DNA of 64,000 bases from contig CAMGYJ010000004.1 of assembly GCA_946122785.1 (NCBI GenBank), forward strand, positions 11,058,150 to 11,122,149. Reading direction: 5' to 3'. The notes beneath the pieces are model-generated. The model did no database searches and was not told where the DNA came from. It worked only from the letters and a program-made list of their open reading frames with translations. Shown here one piece after another: positions 1-13,195 of this stretch. Numbering within the stretch: position 1 is the stretch's first letter; each line of letters opens with the position of its first letter. The position numbers were made by a program, and so were the translations under genes. The DNA is from Linum tenue. Lineage: Eukaryota > Streptophyta > Magnoliopsida > Malpighiales > Linaceae.

Positions 1-759
1 CCCCCTGAGCCTGGATGGCAGCTGCTTCAGGCCTAGGGGAACGATTGTTGGAAATTTGGCGCTGTTGGGCATCATTATTCACTAGTTGATATGCTTCCCC
101 GAGGCTTGGGATCGGCTTCGTCGCAAGGATTTGCGATTTCATTGTGGAGAAAGCATCATCTCATCCCATTAGAAAATAAAAAAGCCTTTCACCTTCACGT
201 ACCTCACTCGTTTCACATCACAGCTCCTGCCGGAACATGTGCATTCGAGCGAAGGTGTAAGGAATTTGATTTCATCCCAAAGCCTACGTAGCCTGGTGTA
301 GAACGTTGAGACAGACGGTTTCTCTTGCTGAAGCGAGATGATGGTTCGTTTAAGCTCGTACAGGCGTGAAGCGCTACCTGCTCCAAATCGAGTTTGTAAA
401 TCGACCCAGATTTCCCGCGACGTGGTTGCAAAATGCACACTGCTGCGGACTTCCTTTGTCATGGAGGTTTTAAGCCTGCCCTTGACCTTTGCGTTACATT
501 GCTTCAACACTTCAACTTCAACCGGAGTTTGTAACGCAGGGAGACTTCCATCCACGAAACACAACTTATTCTTGGCGATGAGCGAATCAGTAAAATCCAC
601 TACCCACTCACTGTAATTTACATCACTAAGCAAATCACCCACGTAAAGATGACTAGGGCTATCGAATTGATGAAGGAGAAGATGCGGTGGCAGTGCCATT
701 AAGGGAGAAGCTGCCGACTTCAACTTGGAGGATGAGGTCTTGCTCTCGTCGTCGGACAT
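1..759 (-). pseudogene. Copia gag (UBN2/retrotran_gag-type) pseudogene
   Basis: The frame from ATG at 759 to 169 gives a 196-aa protein with the usual Copia gag pattern: a short acidic start, an N-terminal block containing NYSEWVVDF, then a Q-rich, W-containing core (STFYTRLRRLWDEI) and a cysteine pair (ECTCSG). Gag similarity continues left of the stop in another frame: FLMG, an in-frame TGA, DDAFSTMKSQILATKPIP, then GEAYQLVNND up to base 1. At least one frameshift and one stop therefore break the gene between about 165 and 250. Gag would form the virus-like particle. The C-terminal zinc knuckle and all of pol lie outside the window. Confidence 0.8.
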
Positions 760-786
760 GATGAAAGACTAGGTCGGATCAGACAT

Positions 787-798
787 GCTTTGATACCA
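787..798 (-). other. Primer-binding site (initiator tRNA-Met)
   Basis: The minus strand reads TGGTATCAAAGC, one mismatch from the TGGTATCAGAGC site used by most plant Copia elements. It directly follows the LTR. Confidence 0.8.
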
Positions 799-1062
799 TG
801 TAAAATTCGAGAAGAAAATAAAACGAGACACGTGATTTACGTGATTTCCCCGTTCGATGTGAATGGACTACTCCACGAAGAGTTTGAGGCTCTCGGGCTG
901 AAAGTATAATTATCACTCGTTCTGTTAACTTCCCAGAAGCTACAGCCGCCTACATATATAACAAAGTAACCGTAGCTCTCTTAAACCTAGTGCAACGTGG
1001 AGAGAAGGAAAAGTTACAAAGTGATCCCCAAATTTATGAATGAATATTTAGGGATCACTACA
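799..1062 (-). repeat. 5' LTR of Copia element
   Basis: The LTR reads TGTAGTGATC...TTTTACA on the minus strand, with canonical TG...CA ends, and abuts the primer-binding site at 787-798. An imperfect inverted repeat built on GTGATCCC / GGGATCAC lies at its outer end (about 1021-1060). Length is about 264 bp. The boundary is inferred from the PBS and the TG/CA ends because the partner LTR is not visible. Confidence 0.75.
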
Positions 1063-1333
1063 TCGTGATTTGTAGCACACTATCCTCAATTATGATCTTG
1101 AAATTCTCAAGTACTAATGGTTTCATGATAATTTTTCAGTTTTGCTTTCGGCTTCCTGATCCTTCGCCGTTTTCCTAAGTGAAAAGGAGAAGCAACTTCC
1201 CTACGGCTGGCCTAGTCCCTAGCTATATAAATTCAGCACTCCTACTTCCCACTAGGTGTATACATAGTTGTAGTAGAGTAATTTTTTCCGGTAAAAATAC
1301 ACTGTAGTTTCCATCGCATTCTGATTTACTAAT
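1063..1333. promoter_or_regulatory. Intergenic stretch with candidate TATA box for the F-box gene
   Basis: No coding sequence is visible. A TATA-like motif (TATATAAATTC, near 1223-1233) stands about 110 bp upstream of the first ATG of the F-box locus, a sensible distance for a plant promoter plus 5' UTR. It is assigned only by position and motif. Confidence 0.35.
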
Positions 1334-2469
1334 ATGGCCGTCGTAGCAAAGCAAAGTGTGTCTATGTACAAAAGGGAATATTCACCGATATCATGACAAG
1401 GCTGCGCGACGGTCGAAGTATTGCGCGGTTTCGCTGCGTCAGCAAACTATATTGTTGTCTTCTCTCCGACCCCAACTTCATCCACCGGGTTCTCTGGTCG
1501 GACGACAACCATAAAAAGGAGGAGGAGGTAAAGAATCATCCAACACAGATTCTGATCACACGCCGCCGCCGCTCTTTCAGCCGCGATCATTATAGGTTCA
1601 TTTACTCTATAATCTCGTACAACGCCGTCACAGGAGCCTTGCGGCCCGTTATCGGGAAGGATAATAATAAGGATGATAATGATACGAAGTCGAATGATCA
1701 TAAGGATGGTTTAGTTGATTTGGGATATTTAGGCTTGCCCTCGGTTCCCGGAAAGTTTCGGGAACTTCCTTATGACGGTTGGTCTCGGTTCCACATTGTG
1801 GGTTGCTGCGACGACATAATTTTGCATAGCAGACCAGATTCCTGGCGAGCCGGCGGACATCATTCTCTGGAATCCTTCGACTTCCAAGGTCAAGATTCTG
1901 CCCACTTCATCGAATCGTTCCGATGTCGTTTTGCAGCAACTTGGGTTCGGTTTCGACTCGAAAACAAAGGACTACAAGGTGGTTCGAACCCTGGTTTTCT
2001 GTCCTAGTCTTACGAGTTTCACCGAGGTGTATAGCTTGAGGAATGATTCGTGGAGGAAGCACGATTACACTGTTAACTACGACGAAGAAGAGCATAATCC
2101 CCCGTATCTTGGAGTGGTTCAATCCCCGGGATCGAAATGTGAGAGGGTTTGCTGGTACAATCCGAGCGGGCGGGGTTATAAAGGTATCGCTTCTTTCTAT
2201 ATGCGAACGAAAGAATTCGTCAGCCATAACTATCCTATGAGTCTAAGGCGAACTATGAAGGGTCGCGACCAGGGTTAAAAAGTGGAGTGTGCTTGTTTCT
2301 TAAAACTGGAGGAGATTTGTTCACTTTCAATCCTGAGATAGGAGAAGCTGTAGATGTCCCGAGTGTTCAGGCGATAACGGAGAGGTGTTCTAGTCATGAT
2401 CTGAATCTTCTGGTCGCCACTTACAGTTATGTCTCATCTCAGTTTTCGATCTCAAGCCTCACTATATAG
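1334..2469 (+). pseudogene. F-box / F-box-associated domain protein, frameshifted
   Basis: This is a relic of a plant F-box protein, which would act as the substrate receptor of an SCF ubiquitin ligase. The second half of the F-box is visible as DIMTRL...SIARFRCVSKLY..LLSDPNF in the frame of 1393-2007. The F-box-associated domain continues in another frame from about 1845 (DIILWNPSTSK, then LGFGFDSKTKDYKVVR) to 2278, and a third piece follows at 2287-2469 (LFTFNPEIGEAVDV). The ATG at 1334 is out of frame with the F-box core, and the LPxD start of the F-box is degraded. At least three frame changes are needed, so it is called a pseudogene; consensus indels could explain some of them. A TIR element begins only about 24 bp after the last stop. 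Confidence 0.8.
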
Positions 2470-2492
2470 GACCTTTTGTGCATAATTTTTTT

Positions 2493-2640
2493 GGATAAAT
2501 ACAATTTAATTGCCAAACGTTTCATTTTAAACAAAATAATAGTCAAACCTTTTGAAAAACAAAATAATAGTCAAACCGTTAACTTTCCGTCGAGTCAACA
2601 ATTAGTTGACTCTGACATGACATATATAAGTACACGGTAG
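2493..2640 (+). repeat. Left TIR of outer element
   Basis: It is the inverted counterpart of 15700-15867. Two copies of an AAAATAATAGTCAAACC motif occur in this arm, the kind of subterminal repeat often bound by transposase. Confidence 0.55.
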
Positions 2641-2842
2641 CCAATATATATTTCTTTATCATTTAATTCAATTATCAAATATTTATTATTAAATTATAAA
2701 AATGAAAAGAAAAAACATAGAAATCCCCACCACCCTCCTTAGTGCCCTTTCCCATCCTGCCGCATCTCAACTTTTTTCCTTTCTTCCTCTCCAGCCGTCA
2801 CTTATTCCTCTCTCGCCACCGATTTCACCACACTAGATCCAA

Positions 2843-3065
2843 GGTTTAATTGCACCCAATGGCACTTAAGTGAAGATAATGTTGCAGGGTTAGCACTAAA
2901 CAAATTTTATTGCAACTAATCCCCTTACCTAAGTTTCCGGTTGCAAAGCTACCAGTTCCGTCGACGGAAGTAACGGTAGGTACCAAATACGTAATTTGCT
3001 AGGACAAGCAGGCAGGACATGTCAGTACAGCTTGCTGTCTCATCTTCAATCCAAATGACTCATCC
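2843..3065 (+). repeat. Left TIR of MULE
   Basis: It runs from the tip GGTTTAATTGCACCC to ATCCAAATGACTCATCC and is nearly identical to the reverse complement of 13788-14012. Confidence 0.9.
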
Positions 3066-6010
<2,945 letters not shown>

Positions 6011-6029
6011 AAAAAGCTAGACTTGGCTC

Positions 6030-7441
6030 TGATGACTCGATATTTGCACATGTTTTCCCCTTTGTTTCTTGATCTTTTAAGCTTGCATTATCGCTTCTTT
6101 GGCCTATTTTACGCTAGGTTGTGTTCCTTTGTCACATTTCAGGTTCTAGCACGTAAAGTGAAGCGTAGGCGCAAGTTTCAAGTCAATCGGAGATCAATTG
6201 GCGACTCGGAGGAAGAAACTCGGGTATGACTTGAAGAAGAATGGATTTCTACCTCAGTTTGTGACCATATAATAATTTAATCTTGTCATGAGAAGAAAGA
6301 GGACGAGAATACGAGCGTCTGGGATCAAACGGCACCTGATTTGGAGTCCGAACGAGGGAGAAAAGAAGAATCAAAGATAGGGGAAAATTGGTTTCGGCCT
6401 TCTCTGAGAAACAGAAGGGGGCCCTATCGTGACGCTAAAATCCCCGGTAGGGGATTTTTGGCCTTGATAGGGGATTTTCACAAAAATCCCCTATCGTGAA
6501 CCAAAAATCCCCTATCGCGAATGCAGGTTGTTAAAAGCCTGTTTTGTGCGTTTTTGCAAGGGAGAGCTGGGTTTTGGATCCCAAACACCCAAGGGACGAA
6601 CCAAAGAGAGAGAGGGAGATTTTAGGGCATTCTAAGAGTGGAATTGGAGGATTTCTTCTCCTTGGAAGCTCGAGGAACAAGCGCGGACTTGAAGATTGAT
6701 CACCTAAAGATTCTTACTGCAGTCTCTCTCTTCTCTATGGAGTAACTTCCCTTCACTTAGGTTTTGAGGAACCCTAGCTATGTTTGTTTGATTGGATGAT
6801 TGTATGAGTACTCTTACTTGATAATCTTGAGTTCATATTCAATCTATGCATGTTTTCATGATTCAATTCTGCTTTAGTCGAGATTATTGATTCTGCTTTG
6901 ATCCTATGAGAGCGAATACCTGATTAGGTCAATAGAGCACCATAGATTGATAGTATTGGATCGATTGCTTTAGTCGAGGATTGATTCACTGCTTTGTATC
7001 GATTGAGAACCTCTTTCGATAGAGGGAGTCTAGCTCAGAATGCCTTGATCGGTTGTTCTAGAGAAGGATACGTCCCTCTAGGCAATTGACTCAAGAGGGC
7101 CTTGTTCCTTTAGTCGAGACTCAAGGTCTAGTTAAGGATTCTCCGCATTGTGAATGAAAGTGAAACAGTTAAGAGATCATTAATCATTAATCTGGCTAGT
7201 GGCTAGGGGGAATCATACCTAAGTGAGTTCCCAATCTGTGATTAAATTAACTTTAACTGTAGTTTGCTAGAGTAGTTTTAGTTCTTCCATCTTAATTTGG
7301 TTTGCTAGATAATGAACTGAAGCTGAGTAATAGTAACTCTAGAGACCCGTGGATTCGATATTTATTACTTGAGCCACTATACTGCAGTCCCTTTCATTGG
7401 TTACACTTGGCCATTGTTAGGAGTTGTGTCATAGCGAGTCA
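6030..7441 (+). repeat. 5' LTR (1412 bp)
   Basis: It starts TGATGACTCG and ends GCGAGTCA. It differs from the 3' LTR at a few scattered bases and by one missing 20-bp unit in the ATCCCCTATCGTGA repeat block (about 6465-6525). Confidence 0.93.
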
Positions 7442-7447
7442 AGTTTT

Positions 7448-7465
7448 TGGCGCCGTTGCCGGGGA
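7448..7465 (+). other. Primer-binding site (tRNA-Asp type)
   Basis: TGGCGCCGTTGCCGGGGA lies 6 bp after the 5' LTR. This site is typical of Athila/Tat-lineage Ty3 elements in plants. Confidence 0.9.
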
Positions 7466-7577
7466 CTTTCTAGATTATTAGGAAAGGCAGAAGTTTGTTA
7501 CTTTAGCGTTTTTCTTTTCTTTTCCACCCTTGCTTTTCACTTGGGTGTTTTTGTTTTTGTTGGTGCAAATCTGAATC

Positions 7578-8768
7578 ATGGATCCTCATGGCTTCTCCAA
7601 TCGTTGGGGGTATCCACCACCATCCGAGTGGTATTACCCCGAGACCCCCTGGAGCAATCAAGGAGGAGAAGACTATGGATTCGGGTTCCAGTACCAACCC
7701 CCTTACTACGAAGAAGAATCTGACCCCTGGGCATATCAAGAACAAACTCATTACCAAGAAGACTTCCTCCCACATCCAGAAGGGCCATCGGAGCTGGAGT
7801 TACCCATGGCGGCCTTCACGGGCCATTCTGCAGAGCCATGCTACACTCCACAGCCAAATCTAAACTATGAATTGAGGCTTCTCATGGAGCAGTTTGCTCG
7901 AGACAGTGAGAGATCATGTGTCAGGATGGATCTTTGTACCCAGGCCTTTCGTGAAACAAAGGAGATCCTCCTGAGCCTTAAGAAGAGTGTCGATGATCTT
8001 GAGCGATCTTGTGCACAACCTGCTCTAGATCACCCTTCTGCTACCATACTAGAAGATGAGGAGGAAGAAGAAGGCTACAAGGACATTGTGGAGCAAACAG
8101 AGATTATCACGGAGAGCTCCCGTGAAGATCATGATCAAGAATGTCCTGTCGTAGCCGACCACCCCTTCCCACATCCCACACCGAGCTTTGAAGAGGCGGG
8201 CATGAGTGAGGAGATGCAAGAAGATCTCATGAAAGAAATTGCTTGGCAACTTGCTCTCCAAACCGTGCTAGAAGAAGAGGAACGAGAAAGGGTGCAGAAA
8301 GAAGTTGTGGAGGATGACGAAAGTGAAGAAGAAGGAGTTCTTGATCATTTCCCAGGGGTGATACCACATGAACAAGGAAGGGAGGTTGAAGAAGCAATTG
8401 GCGTCCAGGCCGAGGACGAAGGTGAGGTGGAAGAGTCCTGTACCGGCCATGAGTTGCAAGTAATATCCCCACCAAACTTCGAGGAACTGCTTAGCAAGGA
8501 CCCATTTGCAGTGTCTCTTGGCCAGTCCAAGGCCACATCAACATTGGTTCCTCTTGGTGGACGCGATGGTGGTCAATCGATGTTGTCATATCTAGTTTGG
8601 GGCAATGAGACGAGAGAAGAGAAGAAGAGGTCTCGAGGGTGGAGACGTTATCTGCATCAAGTGCACGAGCTTCCATCACCTGTCATACCACATGTTCGTG
8701 ACTTGAGACTCCACCTCATTGACGAGAACCTCAACTTCAAGGAGGTTCTAGCATGGACTGAAACTTAG
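7578..8768 (+). CDS. Acidic ORF of unknown function in the gag position of the LARD-like element
   Basis: This intact 396-aa frame starts at ATG 7578, about 110 bp after the primer-binding site. The N-terminus is rich in P, Y, W and Q (MDPHGFSNRWGYPPPSEWYY). A possible coiled region follows (residues about 100-145, LRLLMEQFARDSERS..LSLKKSVDDLE), then a long Glu/Asp-rich stretch (about 155-290). The C-terminal part is basic (REEKKRSRGWRRYLHQVHEL). I see no CCHC knuckle, protease motif or RT motif. Position suggests a gag substitute, but no known gag domain can be named. Retention of 396 codons without a stop suggests recent selection or recent insertion. Confidence 0.75.
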   Translation: MDPHGFSNRWGYPPPSEWYYPETPWSNQGGEDYGFGFQYQPPYYEEESDPWAYQEQTHYQEDFLPHPEGPSELELPMAAFTGHSAEPCYTPQPNLNYELRLLMEQFARDSERSCVRMDLCTQAFRETKEILLSLKKSVDDLERSCAQPALDHPSATILEDEEEEEGYKDIVEQTEIITESSREDHDQECPVVADHPFPHPTPSFEEAGMSEEMQEDLMKEIAWQLALQTVLEEEERERVQKEVVEDDESEEEGVLDHFPGVIPHEQGREVEEAIGVQAEDEGEVEESCTGHELQVISPPNFEELLSKDPFAVSLGQSKATSTLVPLGGRDGGQSMLSYLVWGNETREEKKRSRGWRRYLHQVHELPSPVIPHVRDLRLHLIDENLNFKEVLAWTET

Positions 8769-8808
8769 GAACCATCGTCCGGCTCACAACGTGAAAGAAG
8801 CACTTGTT

Positions 8809-8820
8809 GGGAGGCAACCC
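8809..8820 (+). other. Conserved GGGAGGCAACCC motif of Athila-like elements
   Basis: GGGAGGCAACCC follows the ORF stop by about 40 bp. The same motif follows the pol stop in the related minus-strand element (52042-52060). Its role is not known to me. Confidence 0.6.
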
Positions 8821-9050
8821 AACCAGTCGGTTTGCATTTCTTTCTCTATTTCTCCTCGGTTGAGTCAGTTTTGTTATTTGATTTTGGATTCAATAACTCA
8901 ACCTTTGTGAGATTTTGTGTGGTGTTTGTGTTTTGAGTACTCTCTCCTCCTGGAATGCACCGCCTGCCTCGTCCACCGTCATTCACCCTTGATCTGGTAA
9001 CTTCGTTCTACCCTCCTAATCTTTCCTCCATTGAGGACAATGTCGTGCTT

Positions 9051-9064
9051 AAGTGTGGGGGGAT
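9051..9064 (+). other. Internal purine tract
   Basis: AAGTGTGGGGGGAT resembles the tract next to the 3' LTR (10134-10149) and could act as a second plus-strand primer. The same arrangement is present in the minus-strand relative (about 49033-49050). Confidence 0.5.
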
Positions 9065-10133
9065 GTTCGATTATGTATGCGGGTGAATGTTTGGCTGTTT
9101 GTGTGCTTGGAGCCTAGTCCATTGTCCAAATTTCGATTTGAGGGCTCCAAGTACGTGTTTCCATGCAAATTGCCTGCTCAGTATGCTTTGAATTGACAGT
9201 CTCTATAGTAATATACAACCTAGGGAGGTACTGTAGCACTATGGAGGATGTTGAAGTATAAGATTTCTCCTATCTAGCTCTCTGCTGTGCCAATTGATTT
9301 TGTGAATTAGTGGAGCTAAGACCGTTGAATTCATGTGGTAATGGTGACTCTGTTTGGATGGTGTTGTGGACTCGTGTATCGAACAGGGTGCTCATGAGGG
9401 AAATGGAAAGCAGTTGGTCCTCCATGTCGAAATCATCAAAATCCTAAACATGGGGTAAGCCCAACGTGTGTGGCACCGTTCATTGCACAAAATCGGGTTT
9501 TGGAGGAGATTTTAGTGATCCTTAGTGGGGTACTCCTACAAGGTGAAGCTAAGCTGTCTCTAGTACAAGTAAAACTTCCACCCGTTGAACGGTTTGCCTA
9601 CTAGAGGATGTGTTTTTAAGGGCACGGATAGAGCTTCCGACCCCCCTTAATTTCATTGACCCTCCACACGAGTTGAGGAAAAGGAGTTAAAAGAAGTACC
9701 TTGGCGAGCGTCAGGTGTACAGAAATTGCTCTTGCTCGACTAATAAGGGTCGACCGTACAAAAGACTGCAGTTGGAACCCCCACCAAGTGAATGAAAAGA
9801 AACAAAAAAAAAAGTAAAATGAAAGTGAAAAAGGGGTTCCAACGGTGAAATGAAGTGAAAGAGAACCCCGGTACAACGAGTCTTTGGTTGTGAATTGTAT
9901 GAGTCCCTTTATCCATGAACTGACTGTCTTACTTCCACTGCTTCTCATGATCCTGGCTTGAGTCTAGTACTCGCATTGAGAGAGATAGGGAACGTCTTAG
10001 AAGACCAGTTGACCTCGTAAGCTGCTATATGATCTAGAAAATCCTCTACCGACGATCGGGGTTGTTTGTTGCTATAGAGGTCTTGAGAGCTGCATTGGTT
10101 TGAGTTAGGTTTGCTTGGGGACAAGCAAACGGT
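9065..10133. other. LARD 3' untranslated interior
   Basis: This is about 1 kb between the two purine tracts with no supportable coding sequence. In the related Athila-like element the env-like ORF lies upstream of its internal tract, so nothing coding is expected here. Confidence 0.5.
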
Positions 10134-10149
10134 TAAGTGTGGGGGGATT
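10134..10149 (+). other. Polypurine tract next to 3' LTR
   Basis: TAAGTGTGGGGGGATT ends exactly at the 3' LTR, the expected plus-strand primer position. Confidence 0.85.
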
Positions 10150-11581
10150 TGATGAATCGATATTTGCACATGTTTTCCCCTTTGTTTCTTGATCTTTTAA
10201 GCTTGCATTATCACTTCTTTGGCCTATTTTACGCTAGGTTGTATTCCTTTGTCACATTTCAGGTCCTAGCACGTAAAGTGAAGCGTAGGCTCAAGTTTCA
10301 AGTCAATCGGAGATCAATTGACGACTCGGAGGAAGAAACTCGGGTATGACTTGAAGAAGAATGGATTTTTACCTCAGTTTGTGACCATATAATAATGTAA
10401 TCTTGTCATGAGAAGAAAGAGGACGAGACTACGAGCGTCTGGGATCAAACGGCACCTGATTTGGAGTCCGAACGAGAGAGAAACGAAGAATCAAAGATAG
10501 GGGAAAATTGGTTTCGGCCTTCTCTGAGAAACAGAAGGGGGCCCTATCGTGACGCTAAAATCCCCGGTAGGGGATTTTTGGCCTTGATAGGGGATTTTCC
10601 CAAAAATCCCCTATCGTGAACCAAAATCCCCTATCGTGAACCAAAAATCCCCTATCGCGAACGCAGGTTGTTAAAAGCCTGTTTTGTGCGTTTTTGCAAG
10701 GGAGAGCTGGGTTTTGGATCCCAAACACCCAAGGGACGAACCAAAGAGAGAGAGGGCGATTTTAGGGCATTCTAAGAGTGGAATTGGAGGATTTCTTCGC
10801 CTTGGAAGCTCGAGGAACAAGCCCGGACTTGAAGACTGATCATCTAAAGATTCTTATTGCAGTCTCTCTCTTCTCTATGGAGTAACTTCCCTTCACTTAG
10901 GTTTTGAGGAACCCTAGCTATGTTTGTTTGATTGGATGATTGTATGAGTACTCTTACTTGATAATCTTGAGTTCATATTCAATCTATGCATGTTTTCATG
11001 ATTCAATTCTGCTTTAGTCGAGATTATTGATTCTGCTTTGATCCTATGAGAGCGAATACCTGATTAGGTCAATAGAGCACCATAGATTGATAGTATTGGA
11101 TCGATTGCTTTAGTCGAGGATTGATTCACTGCTTTGTATCGATTGAGAACCTCTTTCGATAGAGGGAGTCTAGCTCAGAATGCCTTGATCGGTTGTTCTA
11201 GAGAAGGATACGTCCCTCTAGGCAATTGACTCAAGAGGGCCTTGTTCCTTTAGTCGAGACTCAAGGTCTAGTTAAGGATTCTCCGCATTGTGAATGAAAG
11301 TGAAACAGTTAAGAGATCATTAATCATTAATCTGGCTAGTGGCTAGGGGGAATCATACCTAAGTGAGTTCCCAATCTGTGATTAAATTAACTTTAACTGT
11401 AGTTTGCTAGAGTAGTTTTAGTTCTTCCATCTTAATTTGGTTTGCTAGATAATGAACTGAAGCTGAGTAATAGTAACTCTAGAGACCCGTGGATTCGATA
11501 TTTATTACTTGAGTCACTATACTGCAGTCCCTTTCATTGGTTACACTTGGCCATTGTTAGGAGTTGTGTCATAGCGAGTCA
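10150..11581 (+). repeat. 3' LTR (1432 bp)
   Basis: It starts TGATGAATCG and ends GCGAGTCA. It is 20 bp longer than the 5' LTR through one extra copy of a CCTATCGTGAACCAAAATCC-like unit around 10605-10650. Confidence 0.93.
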
Positions 11582-11586
11582 GGCTC

Positions 11587-12543
11587 AGAAAGCTAGCTTC
11601 ACTTGTAATGCCATTCAGAGTGGTCCATAGAAGTTTGAGGCTTCATGTCCTCAAGGTCAGGTTGTTGTGGATGTGAGCAAGTCCAAATGCACTTGTCGGA
11701 TGTGGGAATTAACAGGTTTACCTTGCCCTCATGCCATACGCTGCATATGGCAACTCTCGAGAAGGGTAGAGCAGTATGTGGACAAGTGCTATGAGATTGG
11801 AACTTACCTTGCAGCTTACTCTAGTGAGGTGGAACCAATGGTTGGGCCAGAATCTTGGTTGCCAAGTGGGAAGGAGCCTGTGTTGCCACCAGAGCTAGTT
11901 GTAGAAGAGTCAAAGAAAGGAAGGCGCCAAACCAAAAGGAGAAAGGGTATTGAGGAGACAGTTGGTCCTGATAAACAGAAATGCAAGTTTAAAGCTGAAA
12001 ATTAAAGAATGAGTAGGGAGGGGAAGGGGGCAACCATTCATTGTAGTGAGTGTAAGCAGCCAAGGCACAATAAGTCCTTCCATACAAAGGGGAAGAAGGG
12101 GAAAAACTCAGTAGAAGGTGCTGCATCAACTCAAAGATCATCAACAGAGGTGAGACTTTTATAGTTTTTTTATAGTTGTTTGCTTGAAATTAATTTAATT
12201 TCTCATGTTTATGTATCTGATTTGTAGGGAAGCACACAAGCTATGGGATCATCTGGTGTTGTTTTACAGTGGATGCAGGATGTATGGTATTAATGTTTAA
12301 ATTCCATTATTATTTGAAAACTTGTATACCTTGTAGGGAAGCACTCGAACTCGTCCAATGCATATCTTAAGTCAAGCTGAAACTACTTCTTTCCCATCCC
12401 AACAAGGCAGTCAAATCTTCAATTCAGCTTGTCTTCCACCACGACAGAGCAGTCAATCTGAGGGACAAACAATGCGCTTTGCACAAGGCGAGGGAAGACC
12501 AAACAAACTTCCTATTGTTTCAAAAGGGAAAGGGCAGATGTGA
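11587..12543 (+). pseudogene. MULE transposase, 3' part (SWIM zinc finger and tail)
   Basis: This continues the transposase after the LTR insertion. The SWIM zinc finger is visible as CTCRMWELTGLPCPHAI (CxC...CxH), the usual C-terminal DNA-binding module of MULE transposases. It is followed by WLPSGKEPVLPP and a basic stretch, a degenerate CCHC knuckle just after 12005 (CSECKQPRHNKSF), then a low-complexity tail rich in Q, S and T up to TGA at 12541. Introns appear near 12150-12228 and 12285-12336. A TAG at 11629-11631 interrupts the join to the upstream part. Confidence 0.8.
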
Positions 12544-13195
12544 TATGTTTCATAGTTAAATGGGGTGGAACCATACAGTAAACAAACATGACTGTCAGCT
12601 GCTTTTGGTGATTATGTTACATAACTATCAGCTAGTTTTTTTGGTGGTTTGGTTTCCATTACATTTTTTGTGTTCATGAACATATACACTAATTGAAATT
12701 GAGCACACATTCTCCCTGGTTTATTCGGCTTGTCTATTTTATTGCTCTAACTAGGCTAAATGCAGCCTAGCTTTGTCCTTCGAAATATCCTGCATTTTGA
12801 AGATGGAAACAACACTTCTTTGTCCTCTCAAAGTTACTATACCTAGTCAAAGGATGAAGTTCTTCTCAACACTGTTGGCGAGGAAATTAGAGACCAGAAA
12901 AGTTCTTCCATTAGTCATGCAAATAGATCATCTATAACATATTGACTTTGAAATCAGGATTCATATGTTGAATAAGCTAGCTGTATCAGAGGCCCCCTAT
13001 CCAACAGACAAAAATAATACTTCACCAACCATCTGAACACAGGCCCACTGCAGACTCTGCAGACTCTTTCCAGCATGCCATTACAGTCCGAAACATTGCT
13101 CCTTTAATACATAATCCGAAACATGTTCCAAATTCATTACATAATCCAAAACAGGTTTCCAATTGATAAATCATCCTAAACAGGTTCTCATCTCA
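12544..13195. other. MULE intergenic stretch
   Basis: This lies between the ends of the convergent transposase and GRF zinc-finger genes. Short repeats of a CCAAAACATGTTCC-like motif occur at about 13085-13210. No coding sequence is seen. Confidence 0.4.

Larger units (their letters stand above)
1..1062 (-). mobile_element. Copia-type LTR retrotransposon, 5' end (LTR + PBS + decayed gag), cut by window edge
   Basis: Read on the minus strand, this fragment has a 5' LTR (799-1062), a primer-binding site matching the 3' end of initiator tRNA-Met, and a gag reading frame running off the left edge of the window. The layout is that of the 5' end of a Ty1/Copia element. Pol and the second LTR are outside the window, so target duplication and LTR divergence cannot be judged. 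Its gag protein resembles that of the Copia element at 21331-26233 but is clearly a different family. Confidence 0.85.
6030..11581 (+). mobile_element. Non-autonomous Athila-related LTR retrotransposon (LARD-like) inside the MULE transposase
   Basis: Two long, nearly identical LTRs (6030-7441 and 10150-11581) flank a 2.7-kb interior. A perfect 5-bp target duplication GGCTC lies at 6025-6029 and 11582-11586. The primer-binding site is a tRNA-Asp type and the purine tract directly precedes the 3' LTR. The interior codes for one acidic protein and no protease, reverse transcriptase or integrase, so the element must have moved with enzymes from a relative. The LTR start (TGATGAATCG..TTTGCACATG) and interior sequence motifs match the Athila-like element at 46127-52952, which makes that family a plausible helper. 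High LTR similarity indicates a fairly recent insertion. Confidence 0.93.
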
